A stretch of 64,000 bases of DNA from Streptomyces fildesensis (GTDB taxonomy: Bacteria > Actinomycetota > Actinomycetes > Streptomycetales > Streptomycetaceae). The notes under the pieces were generated by a model that did no database searches, was not told where the DNA came from, and was given only the letters and a program-made list of their open reading frames with translations. This document shows, piece after piece, positions 1-11,831 of this stretch. The position numbers and the translations under genes are program-made. Positions within the stretch are counted from its first letter, which is position 1. Each line of letters starts with the position of its first letter. The stretch is taken from contig NZ_JAAIKO010000008.1 of the NCBI RefSeq assembly GCF_016107395.1, positions 186,001-250,000 on the forward strand. The letters are read 5' to 3'.

Positions 1-598
1 CGACGAAGTCGGGCGTCGCACGGTCGCCGAAGAACTCGGTGTCGCCGACGAAGCCCGGCGCGACCGCGTTGGCCGTCACCCCGTCGGTGCCCAGCCGCTG
101 CGCCAGCTCGAACGTGTAGGCGTGCAGGGCCGCCTTGGCGCCGCCGTAGGAGCCGGGGCCGCGGAGCGCGGCGATCGAGGACAGATGCACGATGCGCCCG
201 CCGGGCCGCCGGATCTGCGGCAGCAGCGCCTCGGTCAGCAGCACCGCGGTGAGCACGTTGGCCTCGAAGTTCCTCCGGTAGCCGGCCGCGATCCCCTCCA
301 GCGTCCCGTCCGAGGACGAGGCGACGTTGCCGCCCGCGTTGGTGACGATCACGTCGACCGGGCCGTCTCCTTCGACGAACCGCGCCGCGTCCCGTACCTG
401 CTCCGGGTCGCTGAGGTCGGCGGCGGTCCAGCTGACCAGCCCGTCGCCGTGCGTGGCGTTGAGCTTGTCCGCCGTCTCCCGCAGCAGCTCGGCGCGCCGG
501 CCGATGATGACGACCCGGTCGCCGTCGGCCGCGAACGCCTCCGCGGTCGCGAGCCCGATGCCTGTGCCCCCGCCGGACACCACTACCCGTCGTCCCAC
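1..598 (-). CDS. SDR family oxidoreductase (3' end off the window)
   Basis: This is an NAD(P)-dependent short-chain dehydrogenase, substrate unknown. The first residues contain the cofactor loop GGGTGIG, followed by a central NAGGN, the catalytic YGGAK (YxxxK) and a PGFV turn, all in the expected order. I start it at the GTG at 596-598 (MGRRVVVSGGG) because GACGGAG lies just upstream as a ribosome binding site; an ATG further up is out of frame with the motifs. About 199 residues are visible, and the C-terminal 40 or so fall beyond the left edge. It is divergent from the thioesterase-like gene. Family assignment is firm, substrate is not. Confidence 0.9.
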   Translation of the reverse strand, partial: MGRRVVVSGGGTGIGLATAEAFAADGDRVVIIGRRAELLRETADKLNATHGDGLVSWTAADLSDPEQVRDAARFVEGDGPVDVIVTNAGGNVASSSDGTLEGIAAGYRRNFEANVLTAVLLTEALLPQIRRPGGRIVHLSSIAALRGPGSYGGAKAALHAYTFELAQRLGTDGVTANAVAPGFVGDTEFFGDRATPDFV

Positions 599-746
599 TG
601 TGTACTCCGTCAGGTATATGAACTCGAGTCATGTCCTTGGTTGGAAACTAGGGAGCGGGCTCATCTGTGTCAAGGGTGTTCCGGTCGGTCGAATGAGGTC
701 CAAGGAGCTGGACAAGACGGTGCTACTGGCGGGTAACATTCACGCC
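599..746. promoter_or_regulatory. Divergent promoter region
   Basis: This intergenic stretch must hold promoters for both the SDR and the thioesterase-like gene. TAACAT at 734-739 is a plausible -10 whose transcript would start almost at the ATG at 747. The palindrome ACTCGAGT near 622-629, with flanking ATGA/TCAT, is a possible operator. Both are inferences from sequence only. Confidence 0.3.
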
Positions 747-1610
747 ATGGCATATGCGGCAGCTCAGGCGACCATCGGGGACAGCGAATTCGACCGGGAC
801 ACGGCGGTCGTCCCGCGACCCGGTGAACCCGGTGTCTACGACGCCGACCTCTCGGCGGGCTGGACCATCATCCAGGCCGTCAACGGCGGCTATCTGCTCG
901 GCGTGATCGGCCGCGCCCTCCAGCAGGCGCTGCCGCACCCCGACCCCTTCACCGTCACCGCGCACTACCTCACCGCCTCCCAGCCAGGCCCCGCGACGAT
1001 CCGCACCGAGACCGTCCGCGCCGGCCGCACCCTGTCCACCGGCCAGGCGTCGCTCTTCCAGACCGACGCGGAGGGCCGCGAGGTCGAGCGGATGCGGGTC
1101 ATGGCGGCCTACGGCGACCTCGACGCACTGCCGGACGACGTGCGCACCGCCGCCGCCGTTCCGCCGATACCGCCCTACGAGGAGTGCTTCGGCGCCGACG
1201 CGGCGCCCGCGGGCGGCGGCGCCATCGCCGGCTCGACCGCCATCATCCAGCGCCTCGACCTGCGGCTCGACCCCGCCACCGCCGGCTGGGCGATCGGCGC
1301 CCCCTCCGGCAAGGGCGACATGCGCGGCTGGCTCGGCCTGGCCGACGGCCGCGACCACGACCCGCTCTCGCTGCTGCTCACGGTCGACGCCCTGCCGCCG
1401 ACCGCCTTCGACCTCGGCATCAAGGGCTGGGTCCCGACCGTCGAGCTGACGGCGCACATCCGCTGCCGCCCCGCGCCCGGTCCGCTGCGCGTCTCCATCA
1501 CCACCCGCAACCTGGCCGGCGGCTTCCTCGAGGAGGACGCCCAGGTCTGGGACAGCGCGGACCGCCTGGTCGCGCAGTCCCGTCAGCTCGCGCGGGCCCT
1601 TCTGTCCTGA
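747..1610 (+). CDS. Thioesterase-family protein (acyl-CoA thioesterase-like)
   Basis: A 287-residue protein with the layout of two hotdog halves, as in TesB-type or 4HBT_3 acyl-CoA thioesterases. The first half carries [13 protein letters not shown], a helix typical of the hotdog fold; the second half resumes near residue 160. The start is the ATG at 747 because the reading frame upstream is antisense to the SDR gene. No Shine-Dalgarno is visible, and TAACAT lies 8 nt upstream, so the mRNA may be leaderless. The substrate cannot be read from the sequence. It is followed by the cysteine desulfurase gene, 56 nt on, with its own apparent -10. Confidence 0.75.
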   Translation: MAYAAAQATIGDSEFDRDTAVVPRPGEPGVYDADLSAGWTIIQAVNGGYLLGVIGRALQQALPHPDPFTVTAHYLTASQPGPATIRTETVRAGRTLSTGQASLFQTDAEGREVERMRVMAAYGDLDALPDDVRTAAAVPPIPPYEECFGADAAPAGGGAIAGSTAIIQRLDLRLDPATAGWAIGAPSGKGDMRGWLGLADGRDHDPLSLLLTVDALPPTAFDLGIKGWVPTVELTAHIRCRPAPGPLRVSITTRNLAGGFLEEDAQVWDSADRLVAQSRQLARALLS

Positions 1611-1650
1611 CCGTCGCCCGGGTCGGTCCCGACAGCCGGCCGGGCGACCG

Positions 1651-1656
1651 TAGAAT
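1651..1656 (+). promoter_or_regulatory. -10 element of the cysteine desulfurase gene
   Basis: TAGAAT fits the actinobacterial TANNNT -10 and lies 10 nt before the ATG at 1667. A transcript from it would begin within a few bases of the start codon, so translation is probably leaderless. No convincing -35 is visible. Confidence 0.5.
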
Positions 1657-1666
1657 CGGCGTCATC

Positions 1667-2833
1667 ATGGCCTACCTCGACCACGCCGCCACCACGCCGA
1701 TGCTGCCGGAAGCGGTGCGGACGATGACCGCGCACCTCACGGTCACCGGCAACGCCTCCTCGCTGCACGCACCCGGGCGGCGGGCCCGGAGAACCGTCGA
1801 GGAGTCCCGGGAATCGCTCGCCGAGGCACTCGGCGCCCGCCCCAGTGAGATCGTCTTCACCGGCGGCGGAACCGAGTCCGACAACCTCGCCGTCAAGGGC
1901 CTGTACTGGGCCCGCCGGGCCGAGGACCCGCGCCGGGTCCGGGTGCTGGCCAGCCCCGTCGAGCACCACGCCGTCCTGGACGCCGTCGACTGGCTCGTGG
2001 AGCACGAGGGCGCGCGCGTCGAGTGGCTGCCGGTCGACGCGTACGGCCGGGTGCATCCCGACGCGCTGCGCGAGGCGATCGAACGCGACCCCGGGACGGT
2101 CGCCCTCGCGACCGTGATGTGGGCCAACAACGAGGTCGGCACGATCATGCCGGTCCGCGAGCTGGCCGCGGTCGCCCGCGAGCACGGCGTCCCGCTGCAC
2201 GCGGACGCGGTCCAGGCGTTCGGCCAGGTCGAGGTCGACTTCGCGGCCTCCGGACTCGACGCCATGACCGTGACCGGCCACAAGATCGGCGGCCCCTACG
2301 GCGTCGGCGCGCTCGTCCTGCGCCGCGAGCACACGCCCGTCCCGCTGCTGCACGGCGGCGGCCAGGAGCGCAGCCGCTCCGGCACCCTCGACGTCCCGGC
2401 CATCGCCGCCTTCGCGACGGCCGGGACGCTGGCCGCCGAGCGGCGTGAGCAGTTCGCCCGCGAGGTCGGCGCCCTGCGCGACGAGCTGGTGGCGAAGGTG
2501 CTCGCCGCCGTCCCGGAGGCCGTACTCAACGGCGACCCGGCCCCGGAGGGCCGGCTGCCGGCCAACGCGCACTTCACGTTCCCCGGCTGCGAGGGCGACT
2601 CACTGCTGCTCCTCCTCGACGCCCAGGGCATCGCCTGCTCCACCGGCTCCGCCTGCACGGCCGGCGTCGCGCAGCCCAGCCACGTCCTGATCGCGATGGG
2701 CCAGCCCGCCGACCGCGCCCGCGGCTCCCTCCGCTTCTCCCTCGGCCACACCACCACCCAGCCCGAGATCGACGCCCTGGCCGCGGCGATCGGCCCGGTG
2801 GTGGAACGCGCCCGCAAGGCCGGCCTCAGCTGA
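1667..2833 (+). CDS. Cysteine desulfurase (IscS/NifS-like)
   Basis: A PLP enzyme converting L-cysteine to L-alanine while loading persulfide sulfur onto its own cysteine. The sequence opens [11 protein letters not shown], has the cofactor-contacting EHHAVLD, the PLP lysine at about K206 in [10 protein letters not shown], and the sulfur-accepting cysteine near 324 in [11 protein letters not shown]. At 388 residues it matches the family. The ATG at 1667 begins exactly at the conserved N-terminus. The next gene is mnmA, and in bacteria a desulfurase supplies sulfur for MnmA tRNA thiolation, so this pairing is probably functional. It could also serve Fe-S assembly. Confidence 0.93.
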   Translation: MAYLDHAATTPMLPEAVRTMTAHLTVTGNASSLHAPGRRARRTVEESRESLAEALGARPSEIVFTGGGTESDNLAVKGLYWARRAEDPRRVRVLASPVEHHAVLDAVDWLVEHEGARVEWLPVDAYGRVHPDALREAIERDPGTVALATVMWANNEVGTIMPVRELAAVAREHGVPLHADAVQAFGQVEVDFAASGLDAMTVTGHKIGGPYGVGALVLRREHTPVPLLHGGGQERSRSGTLDVPAIAAFATAGTLAAERREQFAREVGALRDELVAKVLAAVPEAVLNGDPAPEGRLPANAHFTFPGCEGDSLLLLLDAQGIACSTGSACTAGVAQPSHVLIAMGQPADRARGSLRFSLGHTTTQPEIDALAAAIGPVVERARKAGLS

Positions 2834-2964
2834 CGTCCTGCGGACGGCTTCGGGAGGAAAGCGGCCGGGCTGATCCCGGCACGTTCAGCCGGCCCGGCGG
2901 AGCGGTTCCGGCTGGGCGCAGCCGCATCAGTCCCTGGGTCCAGTGACGTCAGCCTCTGCGGGCA

Positions 2965-2985
2965 CCCCCGGACGAAGTCCGGGGG
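2965..2985. terminator. Perfect 9-bp hairpin in desulfurase-mnmA gap
   Basis: CCCCCGGAC, loop GAA, GTCCGGGGG form a perfect stem about 130 nt after the desulfurase stop. There is no T tract, as is common for streptomycete terminators. It lies in a 356-nt gap that otherwise holds the repeat pair at 3014-3127. Confidence 0.6.
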
Positions 2986-3013
2986 AGGACACCGATCGGC
3001 TCGGGGACGGCCC

Positions 3014-3127
3014 CAGCCACAACCAGCCCGCCCGGCGTTTGAGGGCGCCCTCCGCAGGCGCAGGAGACCCGCCGGGCTTCGGGTCGGACCCAGCCACGAA
3101 AGCCCGCCCGGCGTCTGAGGGCGCCCT
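3014..3127. repeat. Imperfect 37-bp direct repeat pair
   Basis: Two copies at about 3014-3051 and 3091-3127 share CAGCCAC, then AGCCCGCCCGGCGT, then TGAGGGCGCCCT, with only a few differences. The core AGCCCGYCCGGCGYYTGAGG also turns up in the terminator at 41342-41387, so this belongs to a dispersed intergenic element. The rest of the 2834-3189 gap shows no gene. Confidence 0.75.
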
Positions 3128-3189
3128 TCCGGCCCGCGCCGGTAATCCCGTCGAACCGCGCCGGAGCCGCAACGTACTCTGGAGGGGTT

Positions 3190-4356
3190 ATGACTGACTC
3201 CCCCCGCGACGCTCGTCGCCTGCGCGTCCTGGCCGCCATGAGCGGCGGCGTCGACTCCGCGGTCGCCGCGGCCCGCGCCGCCGAGGCCGGCCACGACGTC
3301 ACCGGTGTCCATCTGGCCCTCTCGGCGAACCCGAAGTCCTTCAGGACCGGCGCCCGCGGCTGCTGCACGGTCGAGGACTCCCGTGACGCCCGGCGCGCGG
3401 CCGACGTCATCGGCATCCCGTTCTACGTGTGGGACCTGGCGGACCGCTTCCGTGAGGACGTCGTCGACGACTTCGTCGCGGAGTACGCGGCCGGCCGCAC
3501 GCCCAACCCGTGCCTGCGCTGCAACGAGAAGATCAAGTTCGCGGCGCTGCTGGACAAGGCGATCGCGCTGGGCTTCGACGCCGTCTGCACCGGCCATTAC
3601 GCGACCGTCGTGATCAACGACGACGGCACCCGTGAGCTGCACCGCGCCTCGGACGCCGCGAAGGACCAGAGCTATGTGCTCGGCGTGCTCGACGAGCGCC
3701 AGCTCGCGCACGCGATGTTCCCGCTCGGGGACACCCTCACCACCAAGGACGAGATCCGCGCCGAGGCCGAGCGCCGCGACCTGGCCGTCGCGAAGAAGCC
3801 GGACAGCCACGACATCTGCTTCATCGCCGACGGCGACACCCAGGGCTTCCTCGCGAAGCACCTCGGCAGCGCAGAGGGCGAGATCCTGGACGAGGACGGC
3901 ACCAGTCTCGGCACCCACAGCGGAGCGTTCGGCTTCACCATCGGGCAGCGCAAAGGGCTGCGCATCGGCACCCCCGCCGACGACGGCAAGCCGCGCTACG
4001 TGCTCGACATCTCGCCGGTGAACAACACCGTCACCGTCGGCCCGGTCGAGGCGCTGGACGTCACCGCACTGACCGCCATCAAGCCCCGCTGGTGCGGCAC
4101 CCCGCCCACCGGCCGTGCCACGTACACCGCGCAGCTGCGCGCCCACGGCGAGGACGTTCCCGTCACCGCCGAGCTGGTCGACGGCGAACTGCTGGTGGAG
4201 TTCGACGGCGAGCCGGTGCGCGGCATCGCGCCGGGGCAGGCCGTGGTGCTCTACGACGGCACCCGCGTCGTGGGCTCCGCGACCATCGCCACCACGCAGC
4301 GGGCCCGCGCGGGCGTCGGTGCGGGCGCCGGTGCCGGCTCCGGTGGTCAGGCTTAG
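3190..4356 (+). CDS. mnmA: tRNA-specific 2-thiouridylase MnmA
   Basis: It thiolates U34 of tRNAs for Lys, Glu and Gln using ATP and persulfide sulfur. The PP-loop SGGVDS is at residues 18-23. The two catalytic cysteines lie in PNPCLRCN (about C108) and [10 protein letters not shown] (about C210). The tRNA-contacting GHYA and the C-terminal [13 protein letters not shown] beta-barrel are present. The ATG at 3190 follows GGAGGGGTT closely. The last 20 residues are an Ala-Gly-rich tail ([14 protein letters not shown]), probably disordered. The preceding cysteine desulfurase is a plausible sulfur donor. Confidence 0.96.
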   Translation: MTDSPRDARRLRVLAAMSGGVDSAVAAARAAEAGHDVTGVHLALSANPKSFRTGARGCCTVEDSRDARRAADVIGIPFYVWDLADRFREDVVDDFVAEYAAGRTPNPCLRCNEKIKFAALLDKAIALGFDAVCTGHYATVVINDDGTRELHRASDAAKDQSYVLGVLDERQLAHAMFPLGDTLTTKDEIRAEAERRDLAVAKKPDSHDICFIADGDTQGFLAKHLGSAEGEILDEDGTSLGTHSGAFGFTIGQRKGLRIGTPADDGKPRYVLDISPVNNTVTVGPVEALDVTALTAIKPRWCGTPPTGRATYTAQLRAHGEDVPVTAELVDGELLVEFDGEPVRGIAPGQAVVLYDGTRVVGSATIATTQRARAGVGAGAGAGSGGQA

Positions 4357-4375
4357 GACCCGCCGCGCCGCCTCG

Positions 4376-4381
4376 TAGGGT
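4376..4381 (+). promoter_or_regulatory. -10 element of the LOG-family gene
   Basis: TAGGGT sits 7 nt before the ATG at 4389, with no Shine-Dalgarno between, the typical layout of a leaderless actinobacterial promoter. The -35 region is not recognisable. Confidence 0.45.
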
Positions 4382-4388
4382 GGCGGGC

Positions 4389-4919
4389 ATGAACATCTGT
4401 GTCTTCATGTCCGCCGCCGATCTCGACGAGCGCTACACCGTCCCCGCGCGCGAGTTCGCCGGGCTGATCGGCCGTGGCGGCCACACCCTCGTGTGGGGCG
4501 GCTCGGAGTCGGGCCTCATGAAGGTGGTGGCGGACGGCGTGCAGGAAGCGGGCGGCCGGCTGGTCGGCGTGTCCGTGGAGTTCCTGCACACCAAGGCGCG
4601 CAAGAACGCCGACGAGATGCTGATCACCGCGGACCTCGCGGAGCGCAAGGCGCAGCTGCTGCTGCGGTCGGACGCGATCGTCATCATGGTCGGCGGTACG
4701 GGCACCCTGGACGAGGCGACCGAGATCCTCGAGCTGAAGAAGCACGGCCTGCACACCAAGCCGGTCGTGCTGCTGAACGCGGCGGGGTTCTACGACGGCC
4801 TGAAACTGCAGTTCCAGCGGATGGACGCCGAAGGCTTCCTGCCGCTGCCCCTGAGCGACCTGGTCTTCTTCGCCGAGGACGGCGCCGAGGCCATGGCATA
4901 CCTGGAGGAGAACGCGTGA
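4389..4919 (+). CDS. LOG family protein (TIGR00730 Rossmann fold)
   Basis: A 176-residue protein of the lysine-decarboxylase-like/LONELY GUY family. Members hydrolyse cytokinin or other nucleoside 5'-monophosphates to release the base. The N-terminal strand MNICVFMSAAD and the signature GGTGTLDEATEI (standing for the usual PGGxGTxxE) are visible, while the family's PGG is GG here with Val-Gly before it. The ATG at 4389 is the first codon of the conserved domain. The stop overlaps the GTG of the following SDR by GTGA, so the two are translationally coupled. Substrate unknown. Confidence 0.85.
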   Translation: MNICVFMSAADLDERYTVPAREFAGLIGRGGHTLVWGGSESGLMKVVADGVQEAGGRLVGVSVEFLHTKARKNADEMLITADLAERKAQLLLRSDAIVIMVGGTGTLDEATEILELKKHGLHTKPVVLLNAAGFYDGLKLQFQRMDAEGFLPLPLSDLVFFAEDGAEAMAYLEENA

Positions 4920-5605
4920 GCACGCATCTGATCACCGGCGCCGGTTCCGGCATCGGCGCCGCTGTCGCCCGGCGGCTGCTGGACCGCGGCGACGAGGTGC
5001 TGCTCCTGGCGCGGGACGCCGGCCGGGCCAAGGAGCTGGCGTCGCGCTTCGCCGGCGCCCGCACCCTCGTCGGCGACCTGGCGGAACCGGCCCGGCTGTC
5101 GTGGGCCTTCGCCCACCAGCCGATGCCGGACCGGCTCGACTCGCTGCTGCACATCGCGGGCATCGTCGAGCTCGGCGGCATCGGCGAGCTCACCGCGAAG
5201 GTCTGGCAGCAGACCCTCGCCGTCAACCTGATCGCGCCGGCCGAGCTGACGCGGCTGCTCCTGCCGCAGCTGCGGATGTCGCAGGGCCACGTGGTCTTCG
5301 TGAACTCCGGGGCAGGGCTCAACGCGCATGCGAACTGGGGGGTGTACGCGGCGAGCAAGCACGGCCTGAAGGCGGTGGCGGACTCGCTGCGGCAGGAGGA
5401 GCACGGGAACGGGGTGCGGGTGACGAGCGTGTACCCGGGGCGGACGGCGACCCCGATGCAGGAGAAGGTGCACCATCAGGAGGGGGCGGAGTACGACGCT
5501 TCGCGCTGGATCGACCCGGAGTCGGTGGCGACGGCGATGCTGGCGGCCATCGATCTGCCGCGGGATGCGGAGATCAACGATCTGACGATCCGGCCGGGTC
5601 GCTGA
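4916..5605 (+). CDS. Short-chain dehydrogenase/reductase
   Basis: A 229-residue classical SDR. It opens STHLITGAGSGIGAAVARR with the TGxxxGIG cofactor loop. The usual NAG is replaced by HIAG (LLHIAGIVEL), and the catalytic tetrad includes NSGAG and YAASK (YxxxK), followed by VYPGRTATPM. The GTG start overlaps the LOG-gene stop, so the start is fixed by both coupling and motif position. It ends in DLTIRPGR, a tail common in the family. Together with its partner it may act on a nucleotide-derived or stress metabolite, but nothing in the sequence shows which. Confidence 0.9.
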   Translation: MSTHLITGAGSGIGAAVARRLLDRGDEVLLLARDAGRAKELASRFAGARTLVGDLAEPARLSWAFAHQPMPDRLDSLLHIAGIVELGGIGELTAKVWQQTLAVNLIAPAELTRLLLPQLRMSQGHVVFVNSGAGLNAHANWGVYAASKHGLKAVADSLRQEEHGNGVRVTSVYPGRTATPMQEKVHHQEGAEYDASRWIDPESVATAMLAAIDLPRDAEINDLTIRPGR

Positions 5606-5621
5606 GGCGGGTTGGTCGGTC

Positions 5622-5731
5622 GGGGGCCGGGCCCTCCGGGGTGGGGCTTCGAAATCGACTATTTACGAGCCTGGCGGCTCACAAATAGCTCGGCAGCATT
5701 TCGAAACCCCACCCCTGCGGGCCCGGCCCCC
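5622..5731. repeat. 110-bp nested inverted repeat
   Basis: Outer arms 5622-5655 and 5698-5731 are 34 bp each and match at 31 positions (GGGGGCCGGGCCC, then GGGGTGGGG, then TTCGAAAT on the plus strand). The spacer itself folds: CTATTT 5659-5664, GAGCC 5667-5671, loop TGGC, GGCTC 5676-5680, AAATAG 5683-5688. It sits 16 nt after the SDR stop. It could be a strong terminator, a cruciform or a small mobile palindrome; there is no T tract. Confidence 0.85.
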
Positions 5732-5790
5732 TCACGTTCGTGCCTCGGACGTGCCGGTCTCTTCGGGGTGCGGGCCCGGCCCCCTCACGT
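5716..5790. repeat. 22-bp direct repeat pair
   Basis: TGCGGGCCCGGCCCC followed by CTCACGT occurs at 5716-5737 and again, identically, at 5769-5790. The first copy is the right shoulder of the 110-bp palindrome. Such identity in non-coding DNA suggests duplication or an element boundary. Confidence 0.75.
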
Positions 5791-5851
5791 CACCGCACTG
5801 CTGCGGGTTGGGGTGGGAGTCCGCGACCTGTGGGTCTCGTACGCTTCGTGC

Positions 5852-9042
<3,191 letters not shown>

Positions 9043-9054
9043 CCCGGCGCCAAT

Positions 9055-9088
9055 CACCCGTTCGGCCTATATCCGAACGTTCCGGGTG
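9055..9088. terminator. Hairpin after ligA
   Basis: CACCCG (9055-9060) can pair with CGGGTG (9083-9088), enclosing GTTCGG (9060-9065) and CCGAAC (9073-9078) around a CCTATAT loop. It begins 12 nt after the ligA stop, so it probably ends that transcript. Confidence 0.5.
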
Positions 9089-9261
9089 CGGGGATCCCAT
9101 TCGGGCAACCACGGTCGATCGGTGCCCGAGGCAGCCTTCTGCGGCCTACTGTTGAGAGGCGCGCCGGAAGGGCATGAACCTTCCAGCAGCCTTTGCGGGT
9201 ATCCGCTGCGGGCACGGCGCGGTGGACCCGGGTGTCGCACCAGGCTGTGAGAGGGACAGGA

Positions 9262-11400
9262 ATGGAACCGACGGAGGGCGCCGGACCGGCGCAGCGGCTG
9301 CGTTGGCCGGCCGCGCCGGTACTGCCCCCGGCGGTTTTACGCATCGCGGTGGTGGCGGTCGCGGGACTCGCACTGGCGGCCGGCGTCCTGGGCGCCGTCC
9401 ATGAGGGCCGGGCGCTCTTCCCCGGCGGCACCGTCGGCTGGGCGTTCGCCGTCCTGACCGGCATCATCGTCGGCCATCTGGTGGCGATGGGCCGCGACCG
9501 GTGGTGGGGCGGCACCGGCTCCGGCGCGGCCCTCACCCTGGCGATGCTGCTGCTCTACGGCTGGGTGCCGTCGGTGCTGGTCAGCCTGGCCGTCGTGGTG
9601 CTGGTCGGCGCCGCCCGCCGGCACCGCTGGCGGCAGGCGCTGCTGCACGGCGCCGTGGACATACTCGGCGTCGGCACGGCCTCGCTGACCCTGGCCTGCT
9701 TCGGTGTGCACCCCTCGGTGGCCACGCCCTGGCACCCCGAGGACTGGGGTCTGGCGGCCGGTCCGGCGATCGTCGTCACCGCTCTGGCCTACCTGACCGC
9801 CACGCGTGCGCTGCTCTGGTACGCGGTCGCCCCGCGCGGCGGCGGTCTGCCGACGGTGGCCCGCACCGCGCTGATGCGCCAGGGGATGGTGGGCGTCGCC
9901 CTGCTGGGGCTCTCCCCGCTGATCCTGGTCGTCGGCTGCGACATGCCGGTCCTGCTGCCGCTGTTCGCCGTCCCGCTCATCGCCCTGGACTCGACGCTGT
10001 GGATCGCGCACGCCCGCGCCGAGGAGCAGCTGCGCGACCCGCTGACCGGGCTGCCCAACCGCCAGTGGCTGCTGGAACGCGCCTGGACCGCACTGGACGA
10101 CGCGGAGCGCAACAGCGAACGCACCGCCCTGATCCTCATCGACCTCGACAAGTTCCGGTCGGTCAACGACACCCTCGGGCACCTGGCCGGCGACCGGCTG
10201 CTGCTCCAGGTCGCCGACCGGCTGCGGCTCGCGCTGCCCCGCGGCGCCGAGGCGGCCCGGCTGGGCGGCGACGAGTTCGCCGTCCTGCTGCCCTGCTGCG
10301 ACTCCCCGACCCGCGCCCAGCGCATCGCCCGCGCCCTGGTGGCGGCCCTCGGCTCACCGCTGAGTCTCGACGGGCTGACCCTGGTGCTGGAGGCCAGCGC
10401 CGGTGTGGCGGTCTTCCCCGACCACGCGGTGGACGCCGAAGGGCTGCTGCGGCGCGCGGACGTGGCGATGTACCAGGCCAAGCGCGACCGCAGCGGCGTC
10501 GAGGTCTACGAGGCGACCCGGGACGGCAACACCCCGGACCGGCTGGGCCTGTTGGGCGATCTGCGCCGGGCGCTGGACTCGGGCGACGTCGAACTGCACT
10601 ACCAGCCGAAGGTCTGCTTCGACGGGAAGATCGCCGGCCTGGAGGCGCTGGTGCGCTGGGAGCACCCGCAGCGCGGCCGGGTCAATCCCGAGGAGTTCAT
10701 CGCCATGGCGGAGACCTCCGGGCTGATGCCCCAGCTGACCGAGTACGTGCTGGAGACGGCGCTGGGCCAGGTCGCCCGCTGGCGCAAGATGGGCCTGGAC
10801 GTACCGGTCGCGGTGAACGTCTCGCCGCGCGATGTGCACAGCCCCGGCTTCGCGGGCGCGGTCGCCGCGCGGCTCGCCCGGCACGGCGTCCCGCCCGGCT
10901 CACTGCAACTGGAGATAACCGAACACGTCCTGCTGGAGGATCCGCAGCGGGCCGCCGACACCATGGCCGGGCTGACCGGGCACGGCGTGAAGATGTCGCT
11001 CGACGACTTCGGCACCGGCTACTCCTCCCTGGTCCACCTGCGCAAACTGCCGGTCAGCGAGCTGAAGATCGACCGCTCGTTCGTGGCCCGGCTGGTCCTC
11101 GACAACGAGGACGCCGAAATCGTCCGCTGCACCGTCGACCTCGCACACTCGCTCGGCCTGCTCGTCGTCGCCGAGGGCGTGGAGGACGACGAGACCTGGG
11201 AGCGGCTGCGGGACCTGGGCTGCGACGCCGTACAGGGCTGGCTGGTCGCCGCCGCGATGCCGCCCGACGAGGCGACCGCCTGGCTGCGCGCCCGCGGTGA
11301 GCACGGCTGGCGGCGCCCCAACGCGCTGGAGCGTGAGCCGGAGCCGGAGCACGCACCGGTGGCGGACGCGGACCAGCCGTCCGGGCAGGCCGTGCCGTAG
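9262..11400 (+). CDS. rmdB: Membrane GGDEF-EAL cyclic-di-GMP enzyme, RmdB-like
   Basis: A 712-residue protein with about six hydrophobic segments (residues ~20-240), a GGDEF domain and an EAL domain. The diguanylate cyclase motif RLGGDEFAVL is intact (about residues 335-339). The EAL motif is intact in LEALVRWEHP (E461), and the metal-binding DDFGTGYSSL is present, so both activities are possible. From position between ligA and gatC I believe it is the orthologue of S. coelicolor RmdB, reported as a c-di-GMP phosphodiesterase affecting development; that link is recalled synteny, not a search. The ATG at 9262 follows AGGGACAGGA. Confidence 0.85.
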   Translation: MEPTEGAGPAQRLRWPAAPVLPPAVLRIAVVAVAGLALAAGVLGAVHEGRALFPGGTVGWAFAVLTGIIVGHLVAMGRDRWWGGTGSGAALTLAMLLLYGWVPSVLVSLAVVVLVGAARRHRWRQALLHGAVDILGVGTASLTLACFGVHPSVATPWHPEDWGLAAGPAIVVTALAYLTATRALLWYAVAPRGGGLPTVARTALMRQGMVGVALLGLSPLILVVGCDMPVLLPLFAVPLIALDSTLWIAHARAEEQLRDPLTGLPNRQWLLERAWTALDDAERNSERTALILIDLDKFRSVNDTLGHLAGDRLLLQVADRLRLALPRGAEAARLGGDEFAVLLPCCDSPTRAQRIARALVAALGSPLSLDGLTLVLEASAGVAVFPDHAVDAEGLLRRADVAMYQAKRDRSGVEVYEATRDGNTPDRLGLLGDLRRALDSGDVELHYQPKVCFDGKIAGLEALVRWEHPQRGRVNPEEFIAMAETSGLMPQLTEYVLETALGQVARWRKMGLDVPVAVNVSPRDVHSPGFAGAVAARLARHGVPPGSLQLEITEHVLLEDPQRAADTMAGLTGHGVKMSLDDFGTGYSSLVHLRKLPVSELKIDRSFVARLVLDNEDAEIVRCTVDLAHSLGLLVVAEGVEDDETWERLRDLGCDAVQGWLVAAAMPPDEATAWLRARGEHGWRRPNALEREPEPEHAPVADADQPSGQAVP

Positions 11401-11425
11401 TACGGGCCGGTTCCCGCCACGCTGT

Positions 11426-11443
11426 GGGCCGCACCGGCGGCCC
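11426..11443. terminator. Hairpin after the GGDEF-EAL gene
   Basis: GGGCCGC, loop ACCG, GCGGCCC make a perfect 7-bp stem 26 nt after the stop. No T tract follows. It separates this gene from the gat promoter. Confidence 0.45.
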
Positions 11444-11482
11444 GCGGCCTTAACCGTTTCGTCGCCAGGGGGTCCGCCCCCA

Positions 11483-11488
11483 TAGGAT
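11483..11488 (+). promoter_or_regulatory. -10 element of the gat operon
   Basis: TAGGAT fits TANNNT and precedes the gatC ATG by 41 nt, leaving room for the GAGGA ribosome binding site. No clear -35. Confidence 0.45.
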
Positions 11489-11529
11489 TGGGCGCGAAAC
11501 CATCGAACTCACCCCCAGAGGATCGCTGC

Positions 11530-11826
11530 ATGCCTGGCATCACACGCGAGGAGGTCGCCCACCTCGGCCGGCTGTCGCGTCTTGAGCTGAAGGACGAAGA
11601 GCTCGACCACTTCGCCGAGCAGCTCGACGTGATCATCGGCGCGGTCGCCCGCGTATCCGAGGTGGCCGGCGAGGACGTACCCCCGACCTCCCACGCGCTG
11701 CCGCTGACCAATGTCATGCGCCCGGACGAGGTCCGGCCGTCGCTGACCGCGGCCGAGGCGCTCTCCGGCGCCCCGGCGCAGGAGCAGCAGCGCTTCAAGG
11801 TGCCGCAGATCCTGGGGGAGGACTAA
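11530..11826 (+). CDS. gatC: Glutamyl-tRNA(Gln) amidotransferase subunit C
   Basis: The 98-residue small subunit of GatCAB, which amidates misacylated Glu-tRNA(Gln) or Asp-tRNA(Asn). GatC wraps around GatA and GatB. Typical features are [17 protein letters not shown] at the N-terminus, a central amphipathic helix, and the proline-rich [18 protein letters not shown]. The ATG at 11530 follows CAGAGGA. It is five bases from gatA, whose ribosome binding site GGGGAGGAC lies at the gatC stop. Confidence 0.96.
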   Translation: MPGITREEVAHLGRLSRLELKDEELDHFAEQLDVIIGAVARVSEVAGEDVPPTSHALPLTNVMRPDEVRPSLTAAEALSGAPAQEQQRFKVPQILGED

Positions 11827-11831
11827 TCACC

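Noticed and set aside
618..632. Alternative ATG start of the first SDR gene at 630-632
   Set aside because: It is out of frame with the GGGTGIG motif.
327..746. N-terminal extension of the thioesterase-like gene
   Set aside because: Antisense to the SDR gene and without similarity to the family; the conserved part begins at ATG 747.
9174..9404. 76-codon ORF overlapping the start of the GGDEF-EAL gene
   Set aside because: It has a possible Shine-Dalgarno, but its codons lack the third-position bias of real genes here and most of it overlaps the membrane protein gene.
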